From: Lotus japonicus
Taxonomy: Eukaryota; Streptophyta; Magnoliopsida; Fabales; Fabaceae
Length of the DNA: 64,000 bases
Assembly: GCF_012489685.1 (NCBI RefSeq)
Contig: NC_080042.1
Coordinates: 4,590,501-4,654,500, forward strand
Reading direction: 5' to 3'
Within the stretch, counting starts at the first letter, position 1. Each line of letters opens with the position of its first letter. Made by a program: the position numbers and the translations under genes. The notes under the pieces were generated by a model, which saw only the letters and a list, made by a program, of their open reading frames with translations, did not search any database and had not been told where the DNA came from. This document shows positions 33,289 through 44,726 of the stretch, piece by piece.

Positions 33289-33363
33289 CGCTGCTCCAAC
33301 AGCACAACAACCAACGCTGCTCCAACAGCACAACAACAAACGCTGCTCCAACAGCACATCAAC
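33289..33363. repeat. Tandem repeat in LTR B
   Basis: Three copies of a ~27 bp unit around CGCTGCTCCAACAGCACAAC. Not present in B2 at the equivalent place. Confidence 0.85.
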
Positions 33364-33995
33364 AACAGACTCAACACTTGGATCCGACGACACTTCTCGT
33401 TTTCCAAAACTATGATTTGCATCCAAAGCCTCCTTTCGAGATTTATACCATTACTTAAAGATTTAGAGGTTGTTTAATGTCTTATGAGTTTTCTTTACAA
33501 AATAATTATCCCTTTAGTCTTATCGCGAATCCTATAAGTTCTCGGGATCTTCGAATCCCCAAATGACTCCAGAGAATGTCTCGATCCATAAACCCTATAC
33601 AAGGCCCGAATCTCATTCGTCCTATCAAACTTTCTCAAAACTCTCAAAATAAAATCGGCATGACCTGCCCGCTATTCTCACCATTCAGAATCTCAGATTT
33701 CCAGTGTAAAGCATATTTAAATCATCACAATCAACAACATGTCATATATCAAGAAATCTCAACATTAACACTTAGCACTTAGCATATAAAGCATGCACCA
33801 CACATCCTAGATTACCCACATAGCACATAGCATGTAAGACAATCTCAAAAACATTCAGTAGATGAATCATCTACATTGTCAGCCGAAGCCTCAGAAAACA
33901 TTTTCCAATCACATACAATTCCAGTGCATAAACAGTAAACAATGTCGAAACCTCGACCCTAAGCATTAACTAGAGATTCAGTGAGAAGCCCTCAC

Positions 33996-34073
33996 CTGAA
34001 GGTTCTCCAGTATGATCGTCAAGCGCTTCCTCGCACTCAAAGTGTTGTTCCTCAGAGAAATCCTCAAAAGCAC
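33996..34073 (-). other. Candidate 78-nt internal exon in LTR B
   Basis: Minus-strand borders TAAAG and GTGAGGGC, the latter a near-perfect plant 5' splice site. Stop-free in the shared frame, ends LENLQ, no ATG. Confidence 0.65.
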
Positions 34074-34887
34074 CTTTACAACAAAATCACAGAATACTAT
34101 AAGAATCTATCGAAAACTAAGCTATCGATACTTACTAAGGTTACTCGAAGTAATCTATACTCTAAGGTACGATAATCTAGCGCGAAAGGACAAGTTTTCG
34201 GAAAAGGAAATTTTCCTCCTCCCCCCTATAGGGCTCGGCCACTTTGGTTAATTATGGGGCTCGATTTTTCTTCGATCAAACTTGGTTCCTATGCTTTCAT
34301 AAGCCGTAACTAAGGGTATTCTGAACTCGGAAAAATTATCGGATCAAAAACTGTCGCAGGGGTATTTTGGTCATGATTTTTAACTTAGGATTTTCAAAAC
34401 TGAAATCCCAAAAATAAAATTTTGCAGGGACGTCACCAACGACGCTTATGACAACTAATCCTACTAGCACTAAGCTAAGGCGATAGTTTTCAGCCTAAAG
34501 GTTGAAGCTTTACACCAAAAACTCCAAAAATGGGTATTTTAGGTTCAAATTAATTCCGGCGGAATTCCGGCGACATAACGGAAAATCTAACCCGGCAGAA
34601 GTGATCTTGGGCGCATAAGGAAGAGGTTTAGAATCAGAAATGAAAGATTCAGGATAGTTTTGCAAAAACCCATAAACTATCCACTCAGAAAACTCTACAG
34701 AAAAGCTATGGAAAAAGCGATCGGAGGTAAGGATTAGCGACTATACCTCGAAGCCTTGAAGTAGCAACTGATTGATCGACGATCAAGCAAACGATGAAGA
34801 AAATCTTCTCCTCCTTCTTCCTCTTTGTGGCCGCGGGTTTGGGTGGGGAAATGGGTAGTTTTTTTGGTTTTTTCTTCCATTCTTTGC

Positions 34888-34895
34888 TATATATA
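34888..34895 (-). promoter_or_regulatory. TATA box of LTR B
   Basis: Minus-strand TATATATA, about 140 bp upstream of the exon-1 donor and about 705 bp from the outer LTR edge. Confidence 0.6.
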
Positions 34896-36598
34896 GAAGG
34901 TGGAAATTCGCGGGAAAATGAAAGTTTCGCGAATCTGATTTTTCCGGCGTCATTCTCCGTGAATTAATAGATAGGTTTTGGCGAAAGAATTCCAAAACTA
35001 AAATGAGGTCTCTTTGTATTTTTGGCAACTAAAGCATAGTCGGTATAAAACTATTTTACCCGATAAGTTGCTTTTTGCATCGAATGTCGGAATAGAAAAC
35101 TTCCTTCGGAAGAAAGATTGAAATCATCAAGAGAAATGGGTGTACGCGTGTAGAATATTCATTTGAAGCTCTGAATAGATAAAGTCTTCATTGTCGAGAA
35201 ATTCTAGGGTTTTGAAATACCAGGGATTCGGTTTCGGCAAACTTCCGATGATTGGAATCGGACGTTCGTAGATCCTAGAGTTTCGCCTCGAAACGATTGT
35301 GATATATGGAAAAAGAGAAGTTCTAACATTTCTCTGAAGATTTTTGGAATGAACTTCCGTCGTGCCTATAAATGAAAATTAGCTATATATTAGGGTTTCT
35401 GACCTAGGTTAAGCGTATAACGATCGTACTATAACTTTTATCGATCATGATGTAATCCTTTGACTTTTCCTGAACTTTCTCCTTCATAAATTTATTTCAT
35501 TTGGTGAACTCTAGTTCAGGTTTCCCTTCACAATACATCAACCCTAATCGTAAATGGAAATCTCTTCCACTGATCCTAAGCTTAAAATCTTGGGTCTTAC
35601 AATCCACTAATCGGGTATGTGTTACAACTGCACTTGAAACCTACAAGTGACTAACAATACACTGACTTAGCTCACTCTAAGATTCACTCTCTTAGTCTTC
35701 TCTAGGATCCGATCAACTTTGATCTCCTAAAGGCAAACTATACAATTGTATATGAAGTTCTTGTTTACAAAGAAAGTGCTTCTAAAAAGCTTATAGTAAA
35801 CACAATGAAATTCAAGATGAAAGAAAGATTAGAAGGATTTGAATATTTCTTGCGCGTGTGTAAAATGCTTCTAGCCGCTTCTTTCAATCTTTAGCCTCTA
35901 TTTATACTCCAAGGATTAGGGTTGAACGTTGCATGGAAATGCTACCGTTGGAGGGCAGTTCTGGAAATTCCAGCTTCTGTTGTGGCTGAGGATGTTAGGT
36001 AGGTCGTTAGGATAGTACATTTTGCTTTTTTACTTTGGATAGTGACTTGACCTTTAAACCTAGTAGACTTCTGATCAGAGGAGCGCTTCGTGTTGGAACT
36101 TGTGAAGCTGATTGATCAGAGTCAGAAGGAAGCTTGGATCCTCTGACCGTTGTACCTTCTGATCTTCACTTCAGAGGATCAGTACATGGTCTTCAGAGCC
36201 AATTGCTTCTGGACTTCAGAGTCTTCACTCTTCAGAGTCTGGATCGTCAGAGTCTTCTACACCATCAGAGCCTCTGAGCCTTCAGAGTCTCTTGGCTGTC
36301 AGATCTTCTGGATCATCAAAGCTTCAAGTGAGCTGAATCCTTATCAGAGCTTGATTTACTTCAGATCTTCTGAAGCTTTTCCACTGTTCAGACTGAACAT
36401 GGAGAATGCGAAAGCGATGCTTGGGTCACTCTTTAAGCATAGTGCTTCTGATTTGTGTGAGATAAAATAGAGGTCAGAGCCTGTAAATAGAACACTCAGA
36501 AAAAACACGTTAGAGTACTACAATTGTTCATATCAAAAGGTTAACTTGTAATCATCAAAACATAGAGTTGTACTACTAGATCAAAACTTGATCTTACA

Positions 36599-37655
36599 GG
36601 TTTTTGTTAGTTAAATAGCGTTATGTTGGGTTGGACGTTTTACAAAAGTGGTTACCCATGAAAGGTATCAAGAGAGTGAATATGTATTTTTTGTTGGTAG
36701 GTTACACTTGAAATTTGTTAATTATCGTACATATGTCTTACAATTTTTTGTTTGTTTGGTTAGTAGTTAAATTTAGTACAGTTTCTTAATCTCATTTTTT
36801 CTATTTTCGTCTTTGATTTCCATTCAATTATAACATTGTTTCATCAGTTCACACACAAGTGCAACCTCCTTTGTTTAGCTTCTTAGTTGCTTCTCATAAA
36901 AGATTTTAGAAGGTGTTTTCCCACGTTTAAGGTTTTCAATAACTTCAAAAAAATAAAAATAAGAATAACTAAAATTTAATTTGTTATGAAAAATAATTAA
37001 ACTTGAATAATTAGAAATGCTCTAAAAGGAGCTTATCAACTTAATTCATATTATTGTCGTTATAATATTGTACAGGTGAAAAAATAAAATATAATTGAAT
37101 TTTTTAACAACCTTATTGATCTTCTAGACTTTGAGTTGTAAGATGCTCTGAATCTTTCATCAATGTTGCATGTTTCTTGAAAATATTATATCGTAGTGGT
37201 GATACGCTACCACAGCGGAGGAGGAACTTGGAAATTGGCACACCGACACTCAAGTCACTATGAGAGTGTAGAGATAGAATTTAAAAGTCATTGAAGAATC
37301 ATGAGTGAGCAAAATGTGTAATGCTTACAGAGATGAGTAAATAAACTCGTATTTATGGAAATAGTGATCATTCACCTTTTAATTCAGAGTCTTAATGAAG
37401 TCTTAGATACCTCTGAAATGGATATTATTTCTAGATAACCTCATAATGTCATAACTAGTTGAGCACTCGTGTGCGCTCGGATATCCTCTGAACAGAATGT
37501 TTCTTTTCTTGATCATCTCAATGAAATATCATGGTCTCTCTTAGTAGTGAGACATTCAAGCTAGATGAGATGCTATTGGGCCTTGTGGCTATTTAGGCTG
37601 GCCGGAACAAGAGCCCCTAGCTTGGAAGTTTATGAAATGCAATGTCGAGTTATGA
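36599..37655. repeat. Direct repeat unit, copy 1, right part
   Basis: Continues copy 1 after S0 and matches 39505-40562 up to GCAATGTCGAG. No gene. It would be the upstream flank of the DUF1645 fragment. Confidence 0.85.
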
Positions 37656-38607
37656 AAAACTTTTGTCCCTTGTGAATGTAATAATAAAATGCAATCAAAC
37701 GATCTGGTTAGGTTAGTCTAATCTAAATCCGACATGCGCTGGGAAGCGTTGTCCGATTCGAAACTCCTTTCGGAAGATTCATGCTTTATCCTTTTCCAAC
37801 TCCATACTTAAGCTTGGGAGAAAAACTCTTTGACTTCTATTCTCCCTTTTGGAGGAAAAACTATTTTTATTTCCTTTTAGAAGTTTCTGGAGTATCTCTC
37901 ATCATAAACTCTAACCACTGGAAGCCTAAATTCTTCCATTTATTTTCATGAAAATATTATAGAAATTTCTTGAGAGAAAACTTTACAAATTTCACACCTG
38001 AAGAATCCTCCTCTTTTTCCAAGAACTTCTTTTTCGTCTTCAAATTTATTGGATCATCTTCTCTGTTAGGTCAAGTATTTGTTTCATCTTTCTTCAGTAA
38101 CAAAAATATAGTATCTTTATTATAGTATATAGTATATTTGTAGATATCTGAACAAAAAAATGATGATAAATGGATTGACTTCTACATAGTATAAAACATA
38201 TTTAATTAAAATAATTAGCTTGTTTTCGTATTATCCAAAGGGAACTTCCACACCATGGCAATCCGTTGTCGTTTAGAATATTTACAACTTTACCATTTTA
38301 ATTACGTGAAAAAGTAAGTTTTTCCAGGTACTAATTTTTCTATTTAAAATATATGTGATGCAGTCTCGTAGTAAATAAAATGGTAAATATTTATCCATTT
38401 CATCCATAATCCATCATCAATTACATATACAAGTAAGTACATTTCATATTAAAAAAAGTTATTCAATCTAAATTATAATCCTTGGAATTGCGAACTCTTG
38501 TTTTTCAGCAAGAGAAAAAAAATCCCCAAATTATAATTTTGGTTAGACCTAAAGCTAGTAAACTACTAATGATCCCCATAAATTGTGCATAAAAATGGTT
38601 TGTTCTA
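37656..38607. other. Spacer between repeat copies, no gene seen
   Basis: AT-rich, no ORF of note, no recognisable TE ends. It may be the 3' flank of the DUF1645 gene. Confidence 0.5.
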
Positions 38608-39399
38608 TCAGCAATAGAACAAACCTTCCAAAATAGCGAAAGGACTTGGGAACTCAATCTCAAAAGGATGAAGGTTCCTGCTGAGGCTATTCGCATTGGT
38701 AAAGAGCCCAATCAAATTTTGTTTATAAGGTAAGAATGATTTGTGTTTGTTTCTTTCACCCCTCATTCTATTCGCCACATAAAGCTTCTCATGATCCAAC
38801 AACTTTGTTTTGTGCTTTGTATTCCTTACCTTCACGTTTTGTACCTTCTCCTTGTTGGGTCTTGCTAACATTGGGGGATTCAACAAAACAAAAGCGTCTT
38901 TGCTGTTACTATTGCTTCGAAAATTCAAGTCTCTTCGGAATCTCCATAACTTGGAGAACCCTGTGGAGTTGCTCTTTTTTCACCGCTCATTTAAACCTTC
39001 CAACTTCACCAATGTTGTATTTTGTAGTGGTTCAATATGCGGCTCTTTTGAAATATCACTTCGTTCTAATTTAAAATCGCAATGGTGCTGAACGAAGATC
39101 TTCTTCAGTGGTATTTGGTCAATGTCATGGAAGGTTGGTCGGATTTGACCATTATCAAAGATATCATCAGCAAAGGATAGCATTCCATGTGAATCAGCGC
39201 AAGCAAAACTAAACTCTGTTTGTTCTTCAAAACTTTCTTCTTTGTCGTCATGGTGGATTTGTTATTGGACGTTGGAATCTAGATTAAGTTTTGTTAGACT
39301 GATGGCGAATTCATTGAAATCCAGGATGAAGTGAGGCTTATGGAGAATGGATAAACCTTGGATTGTCAACATCTTAATACTTGAGGATCTCTTCTGCAT
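38608..39399 (-). pseudogene. DUF1645-type gene, copy 2 (nearly full length, with stops)
   Basis: Starts MQKRSSSIKMLTIQG at 39399. Unlike copy 1 it keeps the C-terminus with SFLPYKQNLIGLF and LSRNLHPF, which matches the usual end of this family. In-frame stops: TAA after SNV(Q) near 39270 and TGA after LNER near 38977, where copy 1 has Ser and Cys. Copy 1 has its own stop at a place where copy 2 reads His, so the two were inactivated independently. The frame also runs past the expected stop into FEIEFPSPF. The only non-transposon gene remnant in the window. Confidence 0.72.
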
Positions 39400-40562
39400 T
39401 TTGTTTCACTTATGGGTTCAAAATGGATGAAGAGAAAAATTGAATGTTGGAATTGATGGTTAAATGGGCGACACAACTTACGTATATGTAACCCAACATG
39501 AGAGGGTTGTTTTTGTTAGTTAAATAGTGTTATGTTGGGTTGGACGTTTTACGAAAGTGGTTAACACATGAAAGGTATCAAGAGAGTGAATATGTTTTTT
39601 TTGTTGGTGGGTTACACTTGAAATTTGTTAATTATCGTACATATGTCTTACAATTTTTTTGTTTGTTAGGTTAGTAGTTAAATTTAGTACAGTTTCTGAA
39701 ACTCATTTTTTCTATTTTTGTCTTTGATTTCCATGCAATTATAACATTGTTTCATCAGTTCACACCCAAGTGCAACCTCCTTTGTTTCGCTTGTTAATTG
39801 CTTCTCGTAAAAGATTTTTGAAGGTGTTTTCCCATGTTTAAGTTTTTCATTAACTTCAAAAAAATAAAATAAGAATAACTAAAATTTAATCTGGTCTGAA
39901 AAATAATTAAACTTGAATAATAAGAAATGCTCTAAAAGGAGCTTATCAATTGAATTCATATTATTGTCGTTATAATATTGTACAGGTGAAAAAATAAAAT
40001 ATAATGTGAATTTCTTAACATCTTTATAGATCTTCTAGACTTTGAGCTGTAAGATGCGCTGAATCTTTCATCAATGGTGCATGTTTCTTGAAAATATTAT
40101 GTCGTAGTGGTGATACGCTACCACAACAGAGAAGGAACTTGGAAATGGGCACACCGACACTCAAGTCACTATGAGAGTGTAGAGTTAGAATTTAAAAGTC
40201 ATTGAAGAATCATGAGTGAGCAAAATGTGTAATGCTTACAGAGATGAGTAAATACACTCGTATTTATGGAAATAGTGATCATTCTCCTTTTAATTCAGAG
40301 TCTTAATGAAGCCTTAGATACCTCTGAAATGGAGATTATTTCTAGATTATCTCATAATGTCATAACTAGTTGAGCACTCATGTGCGCTCAGATATCCGCT
40401 GAACATAATGTTTCTTTTCTTGATCATCTCTATGAAATATCATGGTCTTCTCTTAGTAGTGAGACATTCAGGCTAGATGAGATGTTATTGGGCCTTGTGG
40501 CTATTTAGGCTGGCCGGAACAAGAGCCCCTAGCTTGGAAGTTTATGAAATGCAATGTCGAGT
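38733..40562. repeat. Direct repeat unit, copy 2 (uninterrupted)
   Basis: Full ~1.83 kb copy of the unit, showing the empty site of S0. On its left the DUF1645 sequence continues naturally into 38608-38732; on its right it changes abruptly to gypsy LTR B2 at about 40563. The stretch 39400-40562 holds no gene. Confidence 0.85.
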
Positions 40563-42994
40563 GACAATTAAATATGAATATAGTGCAATCACTCATGATA
40601 ACTTCTCGAGTCATCTGACTCATCTAATTCGATGGTCAAAACTGCTCAGCGAGCGAAGAGTAACAATGTACTTGGAAACTTATAGTTCCCTGACTTATCC
40701 TTTAGATTGTCAGATAAATAAACTGCTCATCGAGCAAAGAGTATAAAATACTCAAAAACTTATTAGTTTTCCTAAATCTTAGATTTGGCGACACTTCTCA
40801 TTTTCCAAAGCTAATATCCAAACCCTAAGCTTTCATCTGAGATTGTTATCATTATTTAAAGGGTTCGGAGGTTGTTCAGTGTATTATGAATTTTCCTTGT
40901 AAAATGGTTTCCATTTAGTTTTGTCTCTACTCTTATGAGTTTAAAAGATCACATAATCCCAAGTAACTCCCAGAGAAAGTCTCGATCCACTAAAATATTA
41001 ATAAGGGCCCGAACCTCCGTTCGTCCCGTCAAACTTTTCCAAAATCTCATGATGAGTGTGGCATAACTGCCCGTTATCCTCACTCTGACGTACAACAGAT
41101 ATATGTGTAATTGCATAATCAAAGTAACACAATCCAACAGTCATGACACATATATCAACACATCCTAGATTAACCATTTAGCACATAGCATGTAAATCAA
41201 TATCAACACATCCTAGATTAACCATTTAGCACATAGCATGTGAATCAATATCAAAAACAAATCCAGCGATAAATAATCATCATTATCAGCCGAAGCCTCA
41301 GAAAACATTTCCCAGTCAATCACAATCAAGTGCATAAACAATAAATCAAGTCGAATTTGTCGACACCTAAAGCATTAGCTAGTATTCAGTGAGTAGCCCT
41401 CACCTGTAGCTCCTCTAGTGCGATCCTGCAGCGTTCCTTCACAATCTCCTCCTTCCGCTCCTTGGAATTCCTCAAACGAACCATAGAGCGAAATCACATA
41501 ATTCAATCACAATCAATCAGAAACTCAACAAACAATAATTACTAAGGTTACACGAAGCATTATAAATTCCAAAGTACGATAATCTAACGCGATAAGACGA
41601 GTTTTCGAAAAAGAGAAATTTTCCTCCCCCCATTGAGGGTGCTCTTGGCCACACACACTAAATGTGTCCGGCGCTTTTTCTTCGATCAAACTTGGTTCCT
41701 AGGTTATCATTAGTCGTAACTAAGGCGAATTAAAGCTCGGAAAAATTATCGGATCGAAAACTGACGCAGGGGTATTTTGGTCAGTGTTTTTAGCTCAGAA
41801 TTTCAAAACTGGAATTTCGAAAAAAAAATTAGATGGGGACGTCACCAACGACGTTTATGACAACTAATCCTACTAGCGCTAAGCTCAGTCGAGAGTTTTA
41901 AGTCTAAAGGGCGAAGCTTAGGTCAGAAAATGGGTTTTTGAGCAGAATTGAAACTCGGCGGCAATTCGGCGAGATTCGGCGAAATGTATTCCGCTAAACA
42001 TGCTTTTGGGCATGCAGGGAATAAGTTTAGACAGAGAAATCGAGTTATTTTGACAGCTTTACAAAAAGCTCGAAACTTTGAGCACAGAAAGACATAGAGA
42101 AAAACGACAGAATTGACGATCAGAAGTAAGCAATAGCATCTATACCTCGAGGTCTTCGAGTAGCAACTGTCGGTGCAGCGATCCGGCAAGAAACGGCGAA
42201 AATATTTTCTCCCCTCCTTCTCCTCTTGCTCGCGGGTTTGGTGGTGATGGTGTTGGAGAATTTTTGATTTTTTTTCAAGCTATTTATAATTGATGGAAAA
42301 TGCGGAAAAATGAAAATTTTGCGATTCCGATTTTTCCTGTGCCTTCCTCTGTGAATTCTAAGATAGGTTCTGGTGACATAATTCCAAAACTAAAAATAGG
42401 TTTCTTGGAATTAAGGCAAACGATCCAAAGTCGGTGTAAATTTATTTTACCCGAAAAACTATTTTTTGCAGTTGATGTCCGATGAGAAAACTTCTTTCTG
42501 GAGAAAGATTAGAAACCTCGAAAAAAATAGGTGTGCGCGTGTGGAATCTTCGTTTGAAACTATGGATAGAAAAAGTCTTCATCGACCGTTTATTTTAAGT
42601 TTCTTAAGCTATCAGGGATTTAGTTTCGGCAAACCTCCGAGAACTAGAATCGGATGTTCGTACATTCCAGGGTTTCGTATCGAAACACTTGTCATGGAAA
42701 GGTTTAAGAGAAGTTCTAACATTTCTCTGAAGATTTTTGGAATTAGTTTCTATCGTGTCTTTAAGTGCAAATTAGTCGTTTACTAACGCTCTTGTCCTAG
42801 GTATAAGCGAATACTACTTGCGCTATAACTTATATCGATTATAATGTTAACCTTAAACTTTTCCTGAACTATCTCCTTCATAAATTTATTCCATTTGATG
42901 AACACTTGTTCAGTTTTCCTTCACGTTAAATCGAAACTAATCGTGAATAGAAATTTTATCGATTTATTCTAAGCTTAAAAACTTGGGTCTCACA
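40563..42994 (-). mobile_element. Truncated gypsy LTR B2
   Basis: Related to LTR B from about its base 1,610 onward and ending GGGTCTCACA at 42994. The U5-side ~1.6 kb, including any LTR ORF, is missing. It retains TATAAATA (minus, 42282-42289), the exon-1 donor (42144-42145) and the 78-nt exon (41404-41481). A ~50 bp unit with CACATCCTAGATTAACCATT is duplicated in tandem at 41155-41252; LTR B has one copy. It is inserted in the env-like ORF of S1. Confidence 0.82.
41404..41481 (-). other. Candidate 78-nt internal exon in LTR B2
   Basis: The donor side GTGAGGGC is intact; the acceptor side reads CTATG instead of an AG, so splicing here may be lost. Stop-free in the shared frame, ends LEELQ. 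Confidence 0.5.
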
Positions 42995-44188
42995 CCAGAT
43001 GTCCCAAACATCTCCACCACTGCCAGAAAACGGATGAAAGGTAAGAAAAATCCTCAACATGTTCCTGATGCTCCTGTGGACAATGTGTCCTTTCATTTTC
43101 CAGACTCTGCTCAGAGATGGAAATATGTGGTTCAAAGGAGGCTTGTTATTGAAAGGGAACTGCATGAAGATGCCTTAGAACTCAAAAATCATGGAGGTTG
43201 TTTCTACTGCTGGTTTGTTGAAGACTGTCAAGGATCTTGGCAGATGTTTTGACAAGCTTGTTAGGGAGTTCATTGTGAACATCCCTGCAGATTGTGATGA
43301 TGCTTCCAGTACTGAGTACAGGAAGGTGTTTGTGAGGGGGAAGTGCATCAACTTCTCTCCTGAAGTAATCAATGAATTTTTGGGTAGAAGCCCTGTTGTG
43401 GTGGCTCAGGGGGAGCCTGATTTGAATAGGGTTGCTACAACCCTTACTGGGAAGTTGGTCAGGAAGTGGCCTAAGAAGGGATTGCTTCCATCTGGGAGGC
43501 TTACTGCCAAATATGTTGTTCTCTACAAGATTGGTACCGCAAATTGGATGGCCACCAATCACTTGTCTGGTGTGACTCCACCTCTGGCCAGAATGCTCTA
43601 TTTGGTTGGAACTGGAGGTGAGTTTGATTTTGGAAAGCTGGTTTTTTAGCAGACTCTTAAGCATGCTGGATCATATGCTGTGAAGCTGCCTATTCTGTTT
43701 CCTTGTCTTCTCTCAGAGATCATTGCACATCAACAACCTACTATTGTAAGGGCTGATGAGTCTCACGGTAAGAAGCCCCTGCCTTCAAGTTTGACTACCG
43801 GTTGTTTGCTGGGACACATGTTCCAGACATTGTGCTCTCTGCAACAAAGGGAACTGCTAATGCCAGTGGCACTAAGGCAGTTGGTTCTAGCAAGGAAGAC
43901 ATCTTGGCTGAGTTGAAGGCGGTCTCCAAGTCTCTTGGTGACACTATTCAGGCTTGCAAGGTCAGAAAACTCAATGTTGATCAACTCATCAAGGCTATGT
44001 CAGATGTTGCAACTGCTGCTGCTGAGAAAGAAAGTGAAGAAGAGGGAGCTGAAGTTGTTGCTGGTGAAGAAGCAGATGCTGAGACTGAGGAGGATGTAGA
44101 GGAAGAAGAAGAGGAAGACAATGAAGATGAAGATGAAGAGGATGTCACTGGTTCTGAGAGTTCTGCAACTCAGAGCACATCTCTTTGA
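42995..44188 (+). pseudogene. Env-like ORF of S1, N-terminally truncated
   Basis: Same family as 49420-51201; shared motifs are VSFHFPDSAQRWKYV, GRCFDKLVREFIVNI, RKVFVRGKC, RKWPKKGLLP and KYVVLYKIGTANWM. Breaks: frameshift near 43190, TAG at 43648-43650 where the relative has Glu, frameshift near 43790. The end is strongly acidic (EEEEEEDNEDEDEED). The N-terminal third is lost to LTR B2. Confidence 0.82.
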
Positions 44189-44726
44189 TTTAGTCTTTTA
44201 CCTTTGGATGTATTTGAGCCCTGTGTGGCTATGTGTGCTTCTTATTTGCTCCTGGTCTGTATAATTCTTGAATATGGTGTAGCTGACTTCTGTGGATAGC
44301 TCTGGTAAGCACTTAGATGCTATTCTGTCATGACTACCTTTGCCAAATTATGCTAATAAGGGGGAGTAATTAGTATTTGGTTATCTCTGGTATTTGGTAG
44401 CTGGTTCTGTTATAGCTTTCTGCTATTGTGGTCTGGTAGCTTCTTGCTACTGTGCAGTTGTGTGTTCTATACAAACAACATCTTGTTGTTTGTGATAGTT
44501 AATTGTGTGTTGTTGTGCTAAACTCTGATATGGTATTCTGCTGCACTGAGAATGGTTCTGAGATGGAAATGTGCATAGCTAATGCTACTAGCTATGTTGA
44601 TGTGTAAGCTACCTTGTTTGTTCGATGCTCTTCTATGTTGATTCAAGTGTTTTTCAAGTTCCAAGTTGTTGAAGATTTATTTATGGTAGTGGATTGTATT
44701 AGCTAAAATTTTACAAAGGGGGAGAT
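44189..44726 (+). other. S1 3' noncoding region
   Basis: No ORF; T/G-rich, with two GGGGGAG polypurine motifs at 44358 and 44720. Confidence 0.65.

Larger units (their letters stand above)
31520..35601 (-). mobile_element. Solo LTR B (gypsy, Tekay-like), 4,082 bp
   Basis: Complete LTR, TGTAACACCCTGATTTTGG to GGGTCTTACA, with target duplication ATCCA at 31515-31519 and 35602-35606. The empty site is visible in the left LTR of S0 near 10035. It carries the exon layout with a long LTR ORF at 32007-32486, the 78-nt exon at 33996-34073, a donor at 34745-34746 and a TATA box at 34888-34895. There is a ~27 bp tandem repeat at 33289-33363. Apart from the conserved blocks it differs strongly from LTR A. 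Confidence 0.93.
9815..36598 (-). mobile_element. Copia element S0 (Sirevirus with env-like ORF), carrying three nested insertions
   Basis: Ty1/copia element flanked by a 5-bp target duplication GGTTT (9810-9814 and 36599-36603). The uninterrupted target is visible in repeat copy 2 near 39509. Both LTRs are 1,217 bp once the solo LTR is removed from the right one. Coding order (minus): gag 31222, zinc knuckle, protease, integrase, RT, RNase H to 26337, then an env-like ORF and a long 3' region with several GGGGGAG polypurine motifs, which is characteristic of Sireviruses. Three insertions sit inside it: Athila-like element (~6.5 kb), solo LTR C (4,191 bp), solo LTR B (4,082 bp). Without them S0 is about 12 kb. 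Gag-pol has at least two frameshifts and four stops. Confidence 0.92.
31295..36598 (-). repeat. 5' LTR of S0, split by solo LTR B
   Basis: Parts 31295-31519 and 35602-36598 join to 1,217 bp after removing the insertion and one target copy (ATCCA). This is the same length as the left LTR. Confidence 0.92.

Noticed and set aside
9038..40562. The two ~1.83 kb direct repeats as LTRs of one retrotransposon
   Set aside because: No primer site follows one copy, no polypurine tract precedes the other, there is no target duplication, and a host-type gene crosses the inner edge of copy 2.
43802..44188. Independent acidic protein gene on the plus strand
   Set aside because: It aligns with the C-terminal end of the Sirevirus env-like protein and is only separated by a frameshift.
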